Origin: Myxococcales bacterium
GTDB taxonomy: Bacteria > Myxococcota > Kuafuiibacteriia > Kuafuiibacteriales > Kuafuiibacteriaceae
Direction of reading: 5' to 3'
Assembly (NCBI GenBank): GCA_019634385.1
Contig: JAHQVK010000050.1
Span: 84,072 to 148,071 of the forward strand
DNA: 64,000 nt
The stretch's first letter is position 1. Each line of letters opens with the position of its first letter. The notes beneath the pieces were generated by a model. The model was given only the letters and a program-made list of their open reading frames with translations, ran no database searches and was not told the DNA's origin. Position numbers and translations under genes: made by a program. Below are positions 53,360 through 62,406 of the stretch, piece by piece.

Positions 53360-54931
53360 ATGGACAGCCCATCCCAAGTCCTAGTGATCGGCATTACATT
53401 CTTGTCGATACAATACTCACCTATGCGTCCTGGTGCCGCCCAGTCTCTCGAAAGGGTCACGGTGATTCGGGAGGCCATGACCCCCAAGTCTGTGGGACAC
53501 AACGGACAGGGATTATTCTTTGTCCAAAATATGATGTACCGGCACTCGATCGACGTATACGACCGGGCTTTCAACCTCGTTCGCCGTATTAAGGACAACG
53601 TCGTTCTCTCCAAGTTCGGTTACAAAGACGTTTCGGGGCAGTACAAAGGGAGCCCCGTGGAGGTCGCCTTCAGCCGCAACGGGCAATGGGCATGGGTCAG
53701 CAACTACGCCATGCAAGGGCGAGGTTTTGACCACCCAGGCATCGATAAATGCAAAGATGACCGGGCCTACGATCACAGCTTCGTCTACCAGATCAATACC
53801 AGAACCTTTAGGATCACGGACGCGATCGCAGTAGGGAGCGTACCTAAATATTTGACGGTCACCCCAAACGACCGGTACCTCTTGGTTAGCAATTGGTGTA
53901 GTGACACCCTATCGGTCGTATCCACTCGCCGAAACGAACAGATTCAACAGATTCAGGTAGGCAAACATCCGCGGGGCATTGTTGTATCACCGGATAGCCG
54001 TACGGCCTACGTTGCGCTGATGGGCGCAGGCCGCATTGCCCAAGTTGATCTGAAACACGGGACCGTAGATCACTTTCCGGCAGGAGGCCCCACCCCCCGG
54101 CACCTACAAATATCACCTGATGGACACGCCCTATACGTTTCGCTCAGCCAGCCAGGGAAAGTGATCCGGATAGATCTTCGAAGCCGTCGTGTGACAAACC
54201 TAGTTCGTAGCGGCGCTGTCACCCGGGGGATGGCGCTAAGTCCCGATGGTAAGTACCTGTACGCCGCAAACTATCGAGACAATTCTCTGACAAAAATCTA
54301 CGTTCCAACATTTCAGGTCATGGAACGTAGCCCAACCCCAGCGAAACCCATTGGGCTAACGATCGACGAAGACACTGGATATATCTGGGTTGCCTGCTAC
54401 AGCGGAAGCTTAGCCATATACAAAGACCACCGCCAACCACCTAGGCCTCGGTTTCTAGATGATGAGACATACGGAGACTCACTCCACGCAGACGCCTCTT
54501 CGCATCGGGAAGAAACCGGCAGGCCACACCAGTCAGCAGAAGATGAGCTCCCCCGTCATCCAACCTACCCATGGTTGATGGCTCAAGGTCCCTTCCGGGA
54601 GCAGGAACCAATGTCTGAGCCGCCATCAGTGGCACAAAGAGATCCCAACAGTGGTCGTCTACCGTCACTCTCGGACGAGTACGGACTAGAAAAGCCGATC
54701 AACGGGAACGGCTCGTACATCATCATCGCTAGTTTTCGTCTGCAAAAATACGCCAAACGGTATGCCGAACAACTAAAGGACCGCGGCTATCGGGCCGGTA
54801 TCTTAGAATCTCGAAAGCACTTCTTCCGAGTCTATGTTGGCTACACGCCATCGCGGGAAGAAGCCCTCCAGCAGCTACCTCGACTCCGCTCAAGACTCAA
54901 CCGATCCGCTTGGGTGTATACGAAACAGTAA
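53360..54931 (+). CDS. Secreted YVTN-type beta-propeller protein with C-terminal SPOR domain
   Basis: The protein has a signal-peptide-like start (MDSPSQVLVIGITFLSIQYS). Seven-blade YVTN/YncE-type repeats follow (VGSVPKYLTVTPNDRYLLVSNW, KHPRGIVVSPDSRTAYVALMG, TPRHLQISPDGHALYVSLS, TRGMALSPDGKYLYAANY). A hydrophilic Pro/Glu linker of about 90 residues leads to a terminal SPOR domain (YIIIASFRLQKYAKRYAEQLK, then FRVYVGYTPSREEALQQL). SPOR domains bind denuded peptidoglycan glycan strands, so the propeller may be held at the septum or cell wall. ATG at 53360 is preferred over the GTG at 53351. It converges on tyrA with a 6-bp gap. Confidence 0.85.
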   Translation: MDSPSQVLVIGITFLSIQYSPMRPGAAQSLERVTVIREAMTPKSVGHNGQGLFFVQNMMYRHSIDVYDRAFNLVRRIKDNVVLSKFGYKDVSGQYKGSPVEVAFSRNGQWAWVSNYAMQGRGFDHPGIDKCKDDRAYDHSFVYQINTRTFRITDAIAVGSVPKYLTVTPNDRYLLVSNWCSDTLSVVSTRRNEQIQQIQVGKHPRGIVVSPDSRTAYVALMGAGRIAQVDLKHGTVDHFPAGGPTPRHLQISPDGHALYVSLSQPGKVIRIDLRSRRVTNLVRSGAVTRGMALSPDGKYLYAANYRDNSLTKIYVPTFQVMERSPTPAKPIGLTIDEDTGYIWVACYSGSLAIYKDHRQPPRPRFLDDETYGDSLHADASSHREETGRPHQSAEDELPRHPTYPWLMAQGPFREQEPMSEPPSVAQRDPNSGRLPSLSDEYGLEKPINGNGSYIIIASFRLQKYAKRYAEQLKDRGYRAGILESRKHFFRVYVGYTPSREEALQQLPRLRSRLNRSAWVYTKQ

Positions 54932-54937
54932 TTATCG

Positions 54938-56077
54938 CTACACCTGAGCATCATTGGCCTTGCTCAACATCGTCCGACTCTCAGCCAAGAACCGCTCCGC
55001 ATATTCGCCAAACCAAGTACGAACGCTCTCAAAAGCTTGGACAAAACCCTGCCGGTCCTCGTTTTCAAGGAGGGTGAGGACCTTGATTAAACGCTCTGCA
55101 AATCGCTGAATCATTTCCGTATTTCGAGGAGAAGAGAGAATAATATCCGCGTACAACTCCGGATCTTGCGCAAACAACCTCCCGACCATCATCAGTTCCA
55201 ACCGATAAATAGGGGAGCTCAGGGCCATCAATAATTTAAGATCCGGGTTTTCTTCAGACAGATGAACCCCATAAGCGAAGGAAGTAAAGTGCCGCAGAGC
55301 CTGAATAAGGGCCATTTGCTCATCATGTTTCGCGGCCGGTACTTCGTGGGCTCGAGCCCCCCAAATGCTCATTTGCTCAACCAGCCACCGGCAAGCTTCC
55401 GGTTGACGACCGTAACAATACGCCACCAGTTGCTTAGCCAGCGACGGCACATCTGGTCCAAACATAGGGTGAAGACCCACAACCGGTCCAGGATGCGCAG
55501 TGAGCATCGCCTGAATGGGCTGGGTTTTGATCGAGGTGACATCCGCCAACACGCAGTCCGGCGGGAGGGGTGGTAGCTGAGCAATCACAGCCTCTGTCAC
55601 CCGGATGGGGACGGTGATGATCACCAAGCCAGCGTCCGAAACTATAGCTTTCGCCTCTGCCCAATCATCCTCCCCGAGGATCTTAACTTCGTAGCCCGAA
55701 CGCTTAAACAGACCGGCGAAAAGCTGTCCCAAGCGGCCATATCCACCCACCAAGACCACCGATCCCAAGTCCGGGCGCAAGCACTTAAAACCAGCGTCAT
55801 GTTCGCTAGCATAAGACTCTCGGATGACCCGACGAAGAACATCTTCAATGCAATCTGGCGACAAGCCGCGCGCCTGAGCCTCTTGCCGGCGTTTCGCTAT
55901 CAACTCCGCTTCTCGACCCGGAACGTAAATGGGCAGGCCCAATCGTTCCTTCACTCGACCGACCTCAGCTACGCGCTCCAGCCGCTGAGCTAGGAGATCT
56001 ACCAGTTGTTGGTCGATTTCATCTATTTGATCTCGGAGAGGCCGAAGCTCATCTGCCACCGCTACTCTTTGAGACAA
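54938..56077 (-). CDS. tyrA: Bifunctional chorismate mutase/prephenate dehydrogenase (T-protein)
   Basis: The protein makes prephenate from chorismate and then oxidises it to 4-hydroxyphenylpyruvate for tyrosine. The N-terminal AroQ mutase domain (LRDQIDEIDQQLVDLLAQRL, VKERLGLPIYVPGREAEL) covers about 95 residues. The dehydrogenase domain starts with VVLVGGYGRLGQLFAGLFKRSGY and contains the active-site His in VGLHPMFGPDVPSLAKQ. The length of 379 is close to the E. coli TyrA at 373. This fusion is characteristic of enteric and related Gammaproteobacteria, so its presence in a Myxococcota-like genome suggests transfer; that is inference. Confidence 0.95.
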   Translation of the reverse strand: MSQRVAVADELRPLRDQIDEIDQQLVDLLAQRLERVAEVGRVKERLGLPIYVPGREAELIAKRRQEAQARGLSPDCIEDVLRRVIRESYASEHDAGFKCLRPDLGSVVLVGGYGRLGQLFAGLFKRSGYEVKILGEDDWAEAKAIVSDAGLVIITVPIRVTEAVIAQLPPLPPDCVLADVTSIKTQPIQAMLTAHPGPVVGLHPMFGPDVPSLAKQLVAYCYGRQPEACRWLVEQMSIWGARAHEVPAAKHDEQMALIQALRHFTSFAYGVHLSEENPDLKLLMALSSPIYRLELMMVGRLFAQDPELYADIILSSPRNTEMIQRFAERLIKVLTLLENEDRQGFVQAFESVRTWFGEYAERFLAESRTMLSKANDAQV

Positions 56078-56226
56078 CCGAAGGAGAAAGAAAAGACCAG
56101 ATAGTGTCCCCGTGTCGTCTACGACGATTTCTTCATAGTACCTAGAAGCTCAACATCAAAAAACTGAGCTTCATACGGAACTATACAATGAGCAAAGCTG
56201 GCACATTCTTCGCTTAGATAAGCAGC

Positions 56227-58548
56227 ATGAACACATCTTTTAGATGGGTGGCTGCCGCGAGTCTCATCATGAGCGCCTGTGGTGCTGATGACCCCACGCT
56301 CGAGGACTCCACGCCCGGTCCCCAAGATCCCGAGGTGATCACCTCAACCGCGCTACTTACGTTCGACTCGTGCCAAGACCTCGAAACATATCTGCAAGAT
56401 ACGGCCATTGCCGAGATGACGCAAAGGATCGAGGCATCCGCAGATAGCTACGGAATAGCTAACGGCGGCGGGGTACCTATATTTGACGATGTGGAGGCAC
56501 CTGAAGCCGATTCTGGTCCTGAGGAACCAATATCTCCACCAAGCAGCGGCGATTCCGATCGAAATGCCAGTCCCGAGGACTTCACCGACACCAACACCCA
56601 AGTGGCTGGTGTCGACGAGCCAGACTTTGTCAAGACCGACGGGGTCAACACATTCGTTCTAACCGGCCAAACACTCCTTCAGGTAAGAAGTTGGCCACCC
56701 AGCGAGCTTGAACTACAAAACTCGATCACCATCCCTGGTTGGCCCAGAGAAATGTTCTTGGATGAGGAAGGTCGGGTGCTAGTTCTGTCTGTGGTTTGGC
56801 CAGAGTTCAGCGAACCGGGAATCGAACCGGGAATCGAACCGCAGCCAATACTATGTGGTCCTAGGGGCTGCGGCTGTGGCCCTTGGGGCTGCGGCGGTCA
56901 GTTACCTTACACCCAACTCACAATCGTAAGCACTAACGATGGTCTTAACATCGAGGAGAGTCACCAGTTTCCGGGCCAATATAACGCCGCTCGACGCATT
57001 GGAGATATTTCTCGGCTAGTGCTCAACCAAGAGATCAGATTTCCTTCAAACGTGGATTATTGGTTGCCCCACCTCCCTCCGAGCTTGCAAGGCACCCCTG
57101 AAGCTGAGGCTCTTTGGGCGCGACTGATCGAAGAAAACACCAAAAAGATCCAAGAACACCCATTTGATGCCTGGTTCCCGCCCGGCACCTTCCCCGAAGA
57201 CCCCACAAACGCAGAGTTGGAAGAACTTTGCCAAGGCTTCCATCGTCCAACCGCTCCCACACCGTTGGGTTTGATGTCAGTCGCGACGATCAATGTGTCA
57301 ACCACCCCTGCTACCATCAATATGACTTCCGTTTTAGCCCCGGTTGGCCAAATCTACGCATCTGCCGAGAGCCTCTATGTCACGTACACCGAATGGTTTT
57401 GGAGTAGCCCAGCTAATGAAGATACTATCAAGTCTGCGGTTCATAAGTTTGATATTCAAGATGAGAATGGGACCCAGTATATCGGCTCGGGAACTTTTCC
57501 CGGTCGTATTCTGAACCAGTTTTCCATGGACGAATACGACGACCATTTCCGCGTAGCAACTACCCGTGAAACGTGGTTAGAGGACGATGACGGTCGATTG
57601 AGACCGACCCAAAGCAATGGGCTCAGTATCTTGAAAGAAGAAGAAGACGGAACACTTATGACCGTGGGTGAGCTTGAAGGTCTCGCTCCCAACGAGCGTA
57701 TCACTTCCGCCCGATTCATTGGCCCTCGAGGATTCGTAGTGACCTTCCGTAACATCGATCCCCTATTCACCATCGATCTATCCGACCCCACCGATCCTAA
57801 AGTCGTTGGTGAGCTAAAAATCCCCGGTTTCTCAACGTACTTGCACCCACTTGATGAAGATCATCTATTAGCCCTCGGCGAAGACTTCCCAGAACCGGAT
57901 GAGAATGGGAACCTAAACTGGTCGGAGCGATCACTTAAAATATCTATCTTTGATGTCAGTGACTTTAGTAACCCCACCGAGAAGTATATCCATCGACTGG
58001 GTAGCGTCTCCAGTAGCAGCGAGGCATTGTGGAACCACAAAGCCTTTAATTACTTCGCCGCTAACAAGACTCTAGCTATCCCCTTCACCGACTATCGTAA
58101 CAGATGGGGAGGCGGGGACCGGCCGAGCATCGACGAACCTATCCAAGACGATGAACCAGATCCCGACCCAAGCATAGGAGATGAGGAACCAGGAGATGAG
58201 GGACCAGGAGATGAGGAACCAGAGCCCTCCGATCCCGATCCCGTGCCTCCACCTCCGGAAAATGTTGATATCTGGTCTCGATTCGTGAGTGAAGTTCGAG
58301 TCTTCACCATTGATGTAGATGAAGGCATTCAACCCGCAGGAGCTCTATCCATGAGCGATATATTTGCCCAGCGCGGTCAGGCTGATTGGAGCTATATATA
58401 TTCCCCAGAAGTCCGCCGAAGCATCATGGCAGACGAATATATATACGGTATCACCGATGCAGGTATTAGAGTTGCATCCCTTGCTGATCCCTCGATTCCA
58501 ATCGCCACGGTGGTCTTCAGTGATGAAGCAACACCAGAAGAAGAGTAA
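56227..58548 (+). CDS. Beta-propeller-domain lipoprotein (secreted, acidic repeat region)
   Basis: The N-terminus MNTSFRWVAAASLIMSAC has a lipobox, so it is an outer- or inner-membrane lipoprotein. The sequence TNTQVAGVDEPDFVKTDG is a hallmark of the secreted C-terminal beta-propeller family (PF09826). The propeller then covers most of the protein (WPREMFLDEEGRVLVLSVVW, MDEYDDHFRVATTRETW, FGNPxx-like strands). Two odd inserts are visible: a Gly/Cys-rich stretch CGPRGCGCGPWGCGG with a duplicated GIEPGIEP before it, and an acidic tract DEEPGDEGPGDEEPEPSDPD near residue 645. Function is unknown; it is divergent from tyrA. Confidence 0.82.
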   Translation: MNTSFRWVAAASLIMSACGADDPTLEDSTPGPQDPEVITSTALLTFDSCQDLETYLQDTAIAEMTQRIEASADSYGIANGGGVPIFDDVEAPEADSGPEEPISPPSSGDSDRNASPEDFTDTNTQVAGVDEPDFVKTDGVNTFVLTGQTLLQVRSWPPSELELQNSITIPGWPREMFLDEEGRVLVLSVVWPEFSEPGIEPGIEPQPILCGPRGCGCGPWGCGGQLPYTQLTIVSTNDGLNIEESHQFPGQYNAARRIGDISRLVLNQEIRFPSNVDYWLPHLPPSLQGTPEAEALWARLIEENTKKIQEHPFDAWFPPGTFPEDPTNAELEELCQGFHRPTAPTPLGLMSVATINVSTTPATINMTSVLAPVGQIYASAESLYVTYTEWFWSSPANEDTIKSAVHKFDIQDENGTQYIGSGTFPGRILNQFSMDEYDDHFRVATTRETWLEDDDGRLRPTQSNGLSILKEEEDGTLMTVGELEGLAPNERITSARFIGPRGFVVTFRNIDPLFTIDLSDPTDPKVVGELKIPGFSTYLHPLDEDHLLALGEDFPEPDENGNLNWSERSLKISIFDVSDFSNPTEKYIHRLGSVSSSSEALWNHKAFNYFAANKTLAIPFTDYRNRWGGGDRPSIDEPIQDDEPDPDPSIGDEEPGDEGPGDEEPEPSDPDPVPPPPENVDIWSRFVSEVRVFTIDVDEGIQPAGALSMSDIFAQRGQADWSYIYSPEVRRSIMADEYIYGITDAGIRVASLADPSIPIATVVFSDEATPEEE

Positions 58549-58556
58549 CTATCTCC

Positions 58557-59597
58557 TCACTGCTTTCCGTGATTAGCGACGGTTGCGGGCAAACTAAACC
58601 CGGAGGCCTGTTCTTTCAAGGCCTCTGGGTGGGCCCGGAAGTGTTCTCGAACAACCTCTGCTAGTGCCCGTTTTTCCTGTTCCCCAACTACCGCGGGGCG
58701 AGTATTCGGAAGAGCCGCCACCAACTGATCAAGCAAACGAACCTGTGGTTCAACCAAACGCGACCGCCAAGACATCAGAAGCTCCCGGTCCACGGCTCTA
58801 GGCAAAGACCCCAGAATTCCTACGTCGTTTTGATCGTGTACCAGCAAACCAGAAGTTGTGCCTCGGTCTAACATTAATACCTGAAAGAAATATACGGTAT
58901 GGTACCCGAGTTGCTCTAAGATAGCTTCTTCCGTCACCGGAAGTCTCCGATCTAAACACCGTCGAAGAATAGTAAGATACGCATCTATTGCTGCTCGCCC
59001 AATAGATTCAGCGAGGGTGTAGTCTTGAATAAATTCTCCGGAATTGAGTCCTTCTAGATAGAAATGATTCACTCCCCGGTGACGCTCCAAGGCAGGAATA
59101 TAAAAATACTTATCCCCCTGGAGAGTCCCTTCCTCATACCAAGCACCCGAGGCCTTTTGGATCTCTTCAGCAAACCACGCGGTATCCTCCGGTCTCGGTA
59201 TGGACGGATTCAGATCAGCCATAATGCGCCAATACCCCGCTTCATCACGTATTTCCGTGTAGCTTACGTGGATATGTACCGAGGGGAGACGGGGAGGGAC
59301 CGGATGAATGATGGTAGATAAAGCAGTCGCAGACTTCAGCCGCTTATCTGGGAGATCATCATAGTGCACCTGAGACACATTAACGGAAGCGCGCCCATAC
59401 AACTGGGTGTCCGCGATACATGCCCGATGCCCCCCTCCATGTTGGCCTTCATCTCGAAGCCAAGTGTGATTTTGTAAAGCAATTCTCTCTCCAAAATCAG
59501 CACTTAGACCTTCCAGTCCCAACACAAAACGCAACTTTAGCGCTTCAACCAACCGGAGGCTGTCAACAGCTCGAGTAGAACTTGCTGGTACCATCAT
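58557..59597 (-). CDS. Divergent oxygen-dependent coproporphyrinogen III oxidase-like protein
   Basis: The 346-residue protein resembles HemF. It has a GGG loop followed by a family segment (GQHGGGHRACIADTQLYGRA), NVSQVHYDDLP, the conserved HIHVSYTEIR, FYIPALERHRGVNHFYLEGL and the C-terminal VLMLDRGTTSGLLVH. It differs from canonical HemF at several positions (no ASP, no YVEFN string), so it is a distant branch. HemF oxidatively decarboxylates coproporphyrinogen in heme synthesis using oxygen. Genome-level presence of hemN is unknown, so the exact role is uncertain. It converges on the propeller lipoprotein with an 8-bp gap. Confidence 0.68.
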   Translation of the reverse strand: MMVPASSTRAVDSLRLVEALKLRFVLGLEGLSADFGERIALQNHTWLRDEGQHGGGHRACIADTQLYGRASVNVSQVHYDDLPDKRLKSATALSTIIHPVPPRLPSVHIHVSYTEIRDEAGYWRIMADLNPSIPRPEDTAWFAEEIQKASGAWYEEGTLQGDKYFYIPALERHRGVNHFYLEGLNSGEFIQDYTLAESIGRAAIDAYLTILRRCLDRRLPVTEEAILEQLGYHTVYFFQVLMLDRGTTSGLLVHDQNDVGILGSLPRAVDRELLMSWRSRLVEPQVRLLDQLVAALPNTRPAVVGEQEKRALAEVVREHFRAHPEALKEQASGFSLPATVANHGKQ

Positions 59598-59684
59598 TGC
59601 GCAAAGCGTACACGAAATGTGGAGCCTTCGCCGACTAGACTGTCAGAACCCAAAAGAACCCTCGTTCAACAATGAGGGACGCTA

Positions 59685-59797
59685 TACAGCAGAAATCACT
59701 TGGGTTGACCCAAGTTCCGGCTTCTACGCCGGGCTATGCCCCGCTGCGCGACCACTTGTTGATTCTTATAGAATCAATTCAAGTGGTCTCTGCTATA
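59685..59797 (+). repeat. Cloverleaf-like dispersed repeat (family 1), copy K, supplying the pyrC stop codon
   Basis: The copy runs from TACAGCAGAAATCACTTGGG to GGTCTCTGCTATA. The right end TATAGCA, read on the minus strand, contains the TAG that stops pyrC. The internal hairpin 1 is slightly shortened (TTGGGTTGACCCAA). Confidence 0.92.
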
Positions 59798-60851
59798 TAC
59801 GCTCCGCTCGCCAATGTAGCCCATCTTCAGGATAGAACGGGAGAATCTCTACCCCCGGTGCAACCAACACTCGCTCCGGGACTTCAACCGGACGCGATTG
59901 GCGAGATAAGCGGATGCGACCCAAATTTACGGGAAGACCATAAAAAGCTTGTCCACGGTGGGAGGCAAATGCTCCAAACTGCTTGAGGGCCCCTTCTTCG
60001 TCAAAGACTTGAGCATACAGAGCAAGAGCTAACGGAGCGGTGTATAGGCCCGCACAGCAATGTGAGGCTTCTTTTGCAGAAATAGGGTGAGGCGCACTGT
60101 CCGTGCCCAAAAACAAGCGGGGATGCCCGGAACGTATTGCTCGACGAAGAGCTCGTTTGTGCTCCATACGCTTCAATACTGGCAGACAGTAGTGATGAGG
60201 ACGCAGACCCCCTCTAAACATATCGTTACGGTCCAGTAACAGGTGATGCGCGGTTAGCGTACCCCCCACCGTTTCCGGCCCATCCAGCACAAATTGAACC
60301 CCTTCTTCGGTCGTGATGTGCTCCAGCACCACACGAAGTTGCGGATGCCGACGAACCAGCGGAATAAGTACGTCTTTAATGAAGACCTTCTCTCGATCAA
60401 AAACATCAATATCCGGTCCGAGCTTCTCACCGTGTATCAACAGCGGCAGTCCCATATCTGCCATTGCGTCAAGAACTGGATCCAGAGCGGCAACATCTGT
60501 CACCCCGTGAGCGGAGTTGGTGGTGGCATGAGCCGGATACAGTTTGATGCCAAACACCACATCAGAGGCCCCAGCCCGCTTCACCTCAGCGACAGTCATC
60601 TGATCGGTAAGATAGAGGGTCATCAGAGGGACAAAAGAATTGTTCGCGGGAAGAGCCCGAACGATGCGCTCTCGATATGCAAAAGCCTGAGCCACTGTCA
60701 CAACCGGCGAAGCCAGGTTGGGCATAACTATTGCCCGGCCAAACCAACGGGCTGATTCCGCAACCACCGCTCGCAATAGCTCCCCATCTCTCAGATGAAG
60801 ATGAAAATCGTCCGGAACCGGGATATCCAATTGGTCCGTCACTCGCTGCAC
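59793..60851 (-). CDS. pyrC: Dihydroorotase (E. coli-type, homodimeric)
   Basis: PyrC closes carbamoyl aspartate to dihydroorotate in pyrimidine synthesis. The zinc-binding HxH motif is DDFHLHLRDGE near residue 20, the carbamylated lysine is in VFGIKLYPAHATT near 103, and VLEHITTEEG gives further metal ligands. FLGTDSAPH contains the catalytic Asp. The 352-residue length matches class II dihydroorotases. The last codons ERI and the TAG stop fall at the edge of repeat copy K, so the C-terminus abuts the insertion; loss of a few residues would not show. Confidence 0.95.
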   Translation of the reverse strand: MQRVTDQLDIPVPDDFHLHLRDGELLRAVVAESARWFGRAIVMPNLASPVVTVAQAFAYRERIVRALPANNSFVPLMTLYLTDQMTVAEVKRAGASDVVFGIKLYPAHATTNSAHGVTDVAALDPVLDAMADMGLPLLIHGEKLGPDIDVFDREKVFIKDVLIPLVRRHPQLRVVLEHITTEEGVQFVLDGPETVGGTLTAHHLLLDRNDMFRGGLRPHHYCLPVLKRMEHKRALRRAIRSGHPRLFLGTDSAPHPISAKEASHCCAGLYTAPLALALYAQVFDEEGALKQFGAFASHRGQAFYGLPVNLGRIRLSRQSRPVEVPERVLVAPGVEILPFYPEDGLHWRAERI

Positions 60852-60984
60852 GTGAGCTCACTGTCAGGAAAAGCTCAACCGGTATACGTGCCTTGATCGC
60901 CTATAATACGGATAGGATAACACGGCTGGTCCAAGACCACCGGTTCATGGCTGTTAACCAAAGCTCAAATTTTGTGCATTTATT

Positions 60985-62172
60985 CTACCTAGAACGACTT
61001 CTACCTGCGCGCGAGTGGGACCGACGACCTCGGCCCGACGACCCCCGTGAACGGCCTTGACCAGCACGAATCCCAGTCTTCGGTCCTTTGGGCTTGGCCC
61101 CTGATTGTGCCCTCGAACGCATGAAAAACGCCGGTTGGGGCCCGCGAGCTACGATTCTCGGATCAAGCCAAGCAGCGATGGTGACTTCATCTCGGTTATG
61201 AAACAACTGGCGCTTTCGGATCCCCTGCCAACCAGCTTCCCGCAGAACAGAGACCACAGACTGCACCATTTCCGCCTTCTTCTTCATGGGCAGCTTGATA
61301 TTCACAATCATCTGCCGAGCCCACCCTCTGCGCCCCCATTTCGCCAAAAGCTGGGCCACCTCCAACGGGCGCCAGGCCATATCGCAAAGCAGCCAATCCA
61401 TGGTCGAATCTGGCGCATAGGTAAACGCACTCTCCTGGAGATGGGAAAACTGCTTCGGCGAAAACCGCACCTTCATCTTGGCCGGATCAATCGCCAGCAC
61501 ATGAGCTCCGCGACCTATGGCCACCTGGGTCCATCCGCCGGGGGCTGCCCCCAAGTCCACGCAGTTATCCCCCTTCTCGGGGCCGATCCCCAGCCAGATT
61601 GTGGCCTCTTCCAATTTGAGTCCCGAGCGCGAAACAGCATCTTCTGGCCGCCGAAGGCTTGGTTTACCACCAGGATACACCGACGGAACCGCGGCCACCG
61701 GCGTGACGCCCACCAACACCGCATTTTCGTCCGCTACCCAGATCTGAGCAAGCAGCTGAGCTTCGTCTGGTCCGTATTCTTGAGCACGAAGTGCAGGCAC
61801 CAACCGAACCCGAACCGCAGCGGGCAGTACTTCCCCCAAAGCTTGAGCAAGTCCTCGTCGTGGGTCATGCGGGTCGCGGCCATCTGCGGCAACAACCTGC
61901 AGACACCACCGAAGGTGAGACTTGGCGGCGGGTTGATGAGCACTGAGTGCCTTTGTCACTACATCCGCGATCTCCTCTGGACCACCGCTTTCGAGCACAG
62001 CATCGAGCAACATCGCTTGGCGGGCAAACGCAAGGTCCGCATAAGTAGCATCTGGTAAACGTGGTCGTTGGTCGGACGAGACCAACCCTTCGGCCATAAT
62101 CTCCGCTTCAGAGTTCAGTTCGTCCACCAGGTCGCTCTCGCTCCCAGAGCGGGTCAAGAAAGCCCATGACAT
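60985..62172 (-). CDS. rlmM: 23S rRNA C2498 2'-O-ribose methyltransferase RlmM
   Basis: RlmM methylates a cytidine in the peptidyl-transferase centre of 23S rRNA using SAM. The N-terminal THUMP-like half is followed by a Rossmann-type methyltransferase with the SAM loop CVDLGAAPGGWTQVAIGRGA. MDWLLCDMAWRPLEVA and VNIKLPMKKKAEMV hold the D-K catalytic residues. The tail is unusual: about 30 residues of Arg/Ser/Gly-rich sequence (RSRGSSGRGRRSHSRAGRSRSR) not present in the E. coli enzyme; it may aid RNA binding. ATG at 62172 (MSWAFLTRSGSES) is preferred over the track start at 62259. It is divergent from the DUF2868 gene. Confidence 0.9.
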   Translation of the reverse strand: MSWAFLTRSGSESDLVDELNSEAEIMAEGLVSSDQRPRLPDATYADLAFARQAMLLDAVLESGGPEEIADVVTKALSAHQPAAKSHLRWCLQVVAADGRDPHDPRRGLAQALGEVLPAAVRVRLVPALRAQEYGPDEAQLLAQIWVADENAVLVGVTPVAAVPSVYPGGKPSLRRPEDAVSRSGLKLEEATIWLGIGPEKGDNCVDLGAAPGGWTQVAIGRGAHVLAIDPAKMKVRFSPKQFSHLQESAFTYAPDSTMDWLLCDMAWRPLEVAQLLAKWGRRGWARQMIVNIKLPMKKKAEMVQSVVSVLREAGWQGIRKRQLFHNRDEVTIAAWLDPRIVARGPQPAFFMRSRAQSGAKPKGPKTGIRAGQGRSRGSSGRGRRSHSRAGRSRSR

Positions 62173-62406
62173 TGACTTGGTCGCTACTCCTGCGGGGCCA
62201 ACCGGCCAACGGTTTTGTGACGAGATAGATTTGACCGATAAGGTGACGTATCGAATCAAAGAAGAGCATGGTAGAGGCCATCACCGGCCTTCGGCATGTG
62301 TGCAGGAGACAGTGGTCACAATGGGGAGGTTTAAGGTGCGACATTCGGGCATATCTACGTCGTTGATACGTAGCCCAAAGGCAGTGCAGAGAAGGAAGAG
62401 CGAAGC

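Noticed and set aside
14258-59797. CRISPR array made of the repeated CTTGGGTTGAACCCAAG units
   Set aside because: Copies are kilobases apart, in both orientations, and each is 113 bp with three hairpins, not short repeats with regular spacers. No cas gene is present.
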